A stretch of 7,144 bases of DNA from CALARM01 sp964431735 (lineage in GTDB: Bacteria > Vulcanimicrobiota > SpSt-956 > JAKJGF01): assembly GCA_964431735.1 (NCBI GenBank), contig CAYSLJ010000247.1, positions 1-7,144 of the forward strand, read 5' to 3'. Both the position numbers and the translations under genes were made by a program. The notes beneath the pieces are model-generated. The model worked only from the letters and a program-made list of their open reading frames with translations, was not told the DNA's origin and did no database searches. Within the stretch, counting starts at the first letter, position 1; each line of letters opens with the position of its first letter. Below are positions 5,432 to 7,144 of this stretch, in pieces.

Positions 5432-6598
5432 TTATTTCTGTCTATCTCTGAATAATCGTTTGGCTTCTCCTGCTTCTTCTATTGCATGTTTCAATTTTTC
5501 CTTTATTTTTTCAGAATTATATGGTTTATTGATATTATAACCGGAATCTTCAAGTCTATGGAGGCAATAGGGATTTTCATATTTAGTCCCTGTAGCATAA
5601 GCAGCAACCTCACTGCAACCACATCGACAGACTTCTAAAAATTCACACTTACGGCAAAACCCTCTGGCTTTTCTTTTATCAAAGGATCTGTTATAAGCAA
5701 ATCCATTTTTATGTTCCCATATATCCCTGAGGGATTTATCTTTTATATTGCCTTCTGAATAAGGATCGTCCTTAACTCCTATTTCAGGATAAAGAGATAA
5801 ACATCCTTTTATGGTTCCATCACTCTCTATGCCAAGTCCTTGAAGTCCTGCCTGACAGCCATTCCAGCATGGATTTATGAGTCTGCAAATACTGCTGCAA
5901 TATCCCATATCATCGGCGCAGAATGTATCAATCGGGATTTTCTTCTCTTTAAATTTTCTGCTTTCCCGAAGAATAAAGTTGGCTACAGGAATCATATCTT
6001 CCGGTTCAGGCATCTGAGAAGGATGTTCCCTCATTCTTCCTCCGGGGAATACTATCTGAATCTGCCACTCCCGAACTTTCCTTTTCATAAGCTCCATCTG
6101 AATATCTTCCAGTTCATGAAGATTCCATCTGGAGACAGATGTTATTGCAGCAGTAGAAATCCCTATACTCCGGAGAACAGCAAGTCCTTCCATAGATCTA
6201 TCAAAAGAACCTTCTGTCTGTCTTATATAATCATGAGTTTCCCTTATTCCGTCAATACTTACAGCAATTTTTTCTATATGAGGTTTTAACCTGACGAGTT
6301 TTTCTCTGTTTTTTTTAACGAAGTAACCGTTTGTTATAAGAGATATACGAACACGATTTTTTGCAAATCTCTCTGCTATCAAATCCCAGTCATGGCGTAA
6401 AAGAGGTTCTCCTCCTGAAATAGTAATATAATTCAATCCGAGTGCACTTAATTGATCACATAAATCCAGTGCTTCATCTGTAGTGAGTTCTCCTTTTCGT
6501 TTGCCTGTAGCATAAGAACCACAGTGAAGACACCTCATATTACAGTACTGAGTAATCTCCCATACTGCATATTTAGGACTGTAATAAGGTAGTTTCAT
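5432..6598 (-). CDS. Radical SAM/SPASM peptide-modifying enzyme (candidate splicease-type maturase)
   Basis: 388 aa cytoplasmic iron-sulfur enzyme. The radical SAM core (about 10-220) has the cluster motif C19-x3-C23-x2-C26, SGGEP (61-65) for SAM binding, SLITNG (86-91) and VSIDG (113-117). A full seven-Cys SPASM domain follows: C248-x12-G261-x4-C266, then C315-x2-C318-x5-C324-x3-C328, then C345. Extra Cys lie at 227, 234, 238, 244 and 326. SPASM proteins carry two auxiliary 4Fe-4S clusters and mostly modify ribosomal peptides (PqqE, AlbA, PlpX) or enzymes (anaerobic sulfatase maturases). The tail (about 361-388) is a charged helix. No N-terminal PqqD-like recognition domain is visible, because the core motif starts at residue 19. 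The likely substrate is the XYG-repeat protein encoded next. The start is bounded by a stop two codons upstream; the only SD-like sequence (GAGAGG) is 19 nt away, so initiation looks weak. The exact chemistry cannot be read from sequence. Confidence 0.9.
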   Translation of the reverse strand: MKLPYYSPKYAVWEITQYCNMRCLHCGSYATGKRKGELTTDEALDLCDQLSALGLNYITISGGEPLLRHDWDLIAERFAKNRVRISLITNGYFVKKNREKLVRLKPHIEKIAVSIDGIRETHDYIRQTEGSFDRSMEGLAVLRSIGISTAAITSVSRWNLHELEDIQMELMKRKVREWQIQIVFPGGRMREHPSQMPEPEDMIPVANFILRESRKFKEKKIPIDTFCADDMGYCSSICRLINPCWNGCQAGLQGLGIESDGTIKGCLSLYPEIGVKDDPYSEGNIKDKSLRDIWEHKNGFAYNRSFDKRKARGFCRKCEFLEVCRCGCSEVAAYATGTKYENPYCLHRLEDSGYNINKPYNSEKIKEKLKHAIEEAGEAKRLFRDRQK

Positions 6599-6720
6599 AA
6601 ATTATTTAGATAAATTGCCTCTCTTTATAGTGTATTTCATAATTTATTGGAATTTAAGTGAGTAGTTAGTGGAATATAGCACAGTCACTCACTACTCACT
6701 CATTAATTAATACCTTTTCA
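6599..6720. other. 122-bp gap before the radical SAM gene
   Basis: The gap lies between the small Cys protein and the radical SAM gene and contains the hairpin at 6657-6700. Its minus-strand reading has only a three-codon frame (ATG AGT GAG, then TAG) starting in the hairpin region. A TATAAA near 6630-6625 has no good -35 partner. I see no strong promoter or T-tailed terminator, so read-through from the upstream gene is plausible. Confidence 0.45.
6657..6700 (-). repeat. 15-bp inverted repeat upstream of the radical SAM gene
   Basis: Arms at 6657-6671 and 6686-6700 pair over 15 bp with one mismatch around a 14-nt loop. Both arms are made of partly 7-nt-periodic units (AGTGAGT/AGTTAGT and ACTCACT/ACTCACT). 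No T-run follows on the minus strand, so it is not a standard terminator. It may be an mRNA-stabilising or processing hairpin between the two genes, or a dispersed intergenic repeat. Confidence 0.6.
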
Positions 6721-6993
6721 TTATTTCTTTATTTCTTTTAAATCCAGTTCATCATCTTTTTCATCATCGTCTTCATCATCTGAGACATCTCCTATTGCTT
6801 TCTGAAGGGCATCATTATCAAAGTTATCATAGGGATCCTCTTTTATCCATTTATCATGGGCAAGAACACCCATGTTGTGAAGACCTTCCAGTAAAATAGT
6901 CATAGACATTATGGCACATTCTTTTCTACCTTTAACATAGAGAGCACATTTTTCATCACAGATCTTCTTCTGAAAACCACATTCTAAAGCCAT
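6721..6993 (-). CDS. Small Cys-motif protein with acidic tail, function unknown
   Basis: 90 aa, cytoplasmic, no signal peptide. The N-terminal third has Cys at 5, 12, 16 and 26 (pattern C-x6-C-x3-CALYVKG-x3-CAIM), suited to binding a metal ion or an iron-sulfur cluster. A predicted helix (about 27-42) and a short middle region follow. From about residue 55 the chain is strongly acidic (DDEDDDEKDDELD) and ends Lys-Lys. I recognise the CALYv...C pattern from small uncharacterised bacterial proteins but can name no function. It does not look like a PqqD-type recognition element: it lacks that family's size and hydrophobic pattern. GGAAGGAG 11 nt before the ATG, and a near-consensus promoter upstream, support the gene. 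It is first in the minus-strand unit with the radical SAM enzyme and could be an accessory factor; that link rests on position only. Confidence 0.75.
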   Translation of the reverse strand: MALECGFQKKICDEKCALYVKGRKECAIMSMTILLEGLHNMGVLAHDKWIKEDPYDNFDNDALQKAIGDVSDDEDDDEKDDELDLKEIKK

Positions 6994-7037
6994 GGAAAAT
7001 AATACTCCTTCCGTAAAATAAGTAATTAACAGAATAT

Positions 7038-7066
7038 ATTATACAGGAATTTTATTATCAATGCAA
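7038..7066 (-). promoter_or_regulatory. Sigma-70-type promoter of the radical SAM unit
   Basis: On the minus strand, TTGCAT (7066-7061) and a perfect TATAAT (7043-7038) are exactly 17 nt apart. The predicted start is near 7031, giving a leader of about 38 nt before the small Cys-protein ATG at 6993. It is the best candidate promoter for the three-gene minus-strand set. Confidence 0.65.
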
Positions 7067-7103
7067 CTCTGACCACGGCGGACTAACGATTCAATTGCGT
7101 TTA

Positions 7104-7121
7104 AAAATGACAGGTGATTTT
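7104..7121. promoter_or_regulatory. 18-bp near-palindrome, candidate operator (copy 2)
   Basis: AAAATGACAGGTGATTTT fits the same AAAATnACnnGTnATTTT pattern as the site at 1357-1374, and the flanks (7094-7126) match it too, starting with ATTGCGT. It lies 37 bp upstream of the -35 box of the small Cys-protein promoter, centred near -81. That position would suit an activator better than a simple repressor. No gene is visible in 6994-7144 apart from these regulatory elements. Confidence 0.4.
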
Positions 7122-7144
7122 ACATACAAGGGAAAAAGAAATTT

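Noticed and set aside
5413..5434. Terminator after the radical SAM stop codon
   Set aside because: Only an A/T tract (A7-T-A-T6 type) with no GC-containing stem.
5840..6289. Plus-strand open frame inside the radical SAM gene
   Set aside because: It is opposite a gene with complete, well-ordered radical SAM and SPASM motifs and shows no SD or domain of its own.

Overview
This is a 7.1 kb window from an AT-rich bacterial chromosome with five clear protein genes plus one small, unusual repeat-protein gene. No rRNA, tRNA, CRISPR array or transposase is visible. The host is probably an uncultured, low-GC, secretion-competent bacterium. A polytopic TMTC-like glycosyltransferase fused to TPRs, a membrane NlpC/P60 protein with a prokaryotic RING-like zinc finger, and large intergenic gaps carrying short repeats are typical of such genomes, but the sequence does not fix a phylum.

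Layout. At left, on the minus strand, is a secreted protein built from two PsbP/DUF1795-like halves (96-1232), with a good sigma-70-type promoter. A 343-bp divergent intergenic region (1233-1575) holds that promoter, three small inverted repeats and a run of heptanucleotide repeats. To its right, on the plus strand, is a two-gene unit: a membrane GT-C/TPR protein (1576-3468) and a RING-TM-NlpC/P60 protein (3483-4625). The genes are 14 bp apart and the second ribosome-binding site overlaps the first stop codon. A strong, probably bidirectional, terminator (4665-4695) closes this unit and the minus-strand unit that converges on it.

The minus-strand unit, in transcription order, is: a promoter (7066-7038); a 90-aa Cys-containing acidic-tailed protein (6993-6721); an imperfect hairpin; a radical SAM/SPASM enzyme (6598-5432); a second candidate promoter; and a 201-aa low-complexity protein (5319-4714). 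The last has a QFP-repeat, Met-rich and Gly-rich N-terminal half and a C-terminal half with six X-Tyr-Gly motifs at 14-residue spacing. Part of that array is an exact 84-bp tandem duplication.

Main interpretation (inference): the right half looks like a ribosomally synthesised, post-translationally modified peptide (RiPP) locus. The radical SAM/SPASM protein would be the maturase and the XYG-repeat protein a multi-core precursor. XYG is the motif cut by the PlpX-type 'splicease' radical SAM enzymes, which remove tyramine and leave an alpha-keto-beta-amino acid. That makes this a candidate multi-site splicease substrate with an unusual Met/Gly-rich leader. An 18-bp near-palindrome, AAAATnACnnGTnATTTT, occurs upstream of both minus-strand promoters and may be a shared operator linking the secreted PsbP-like protein to this locus.
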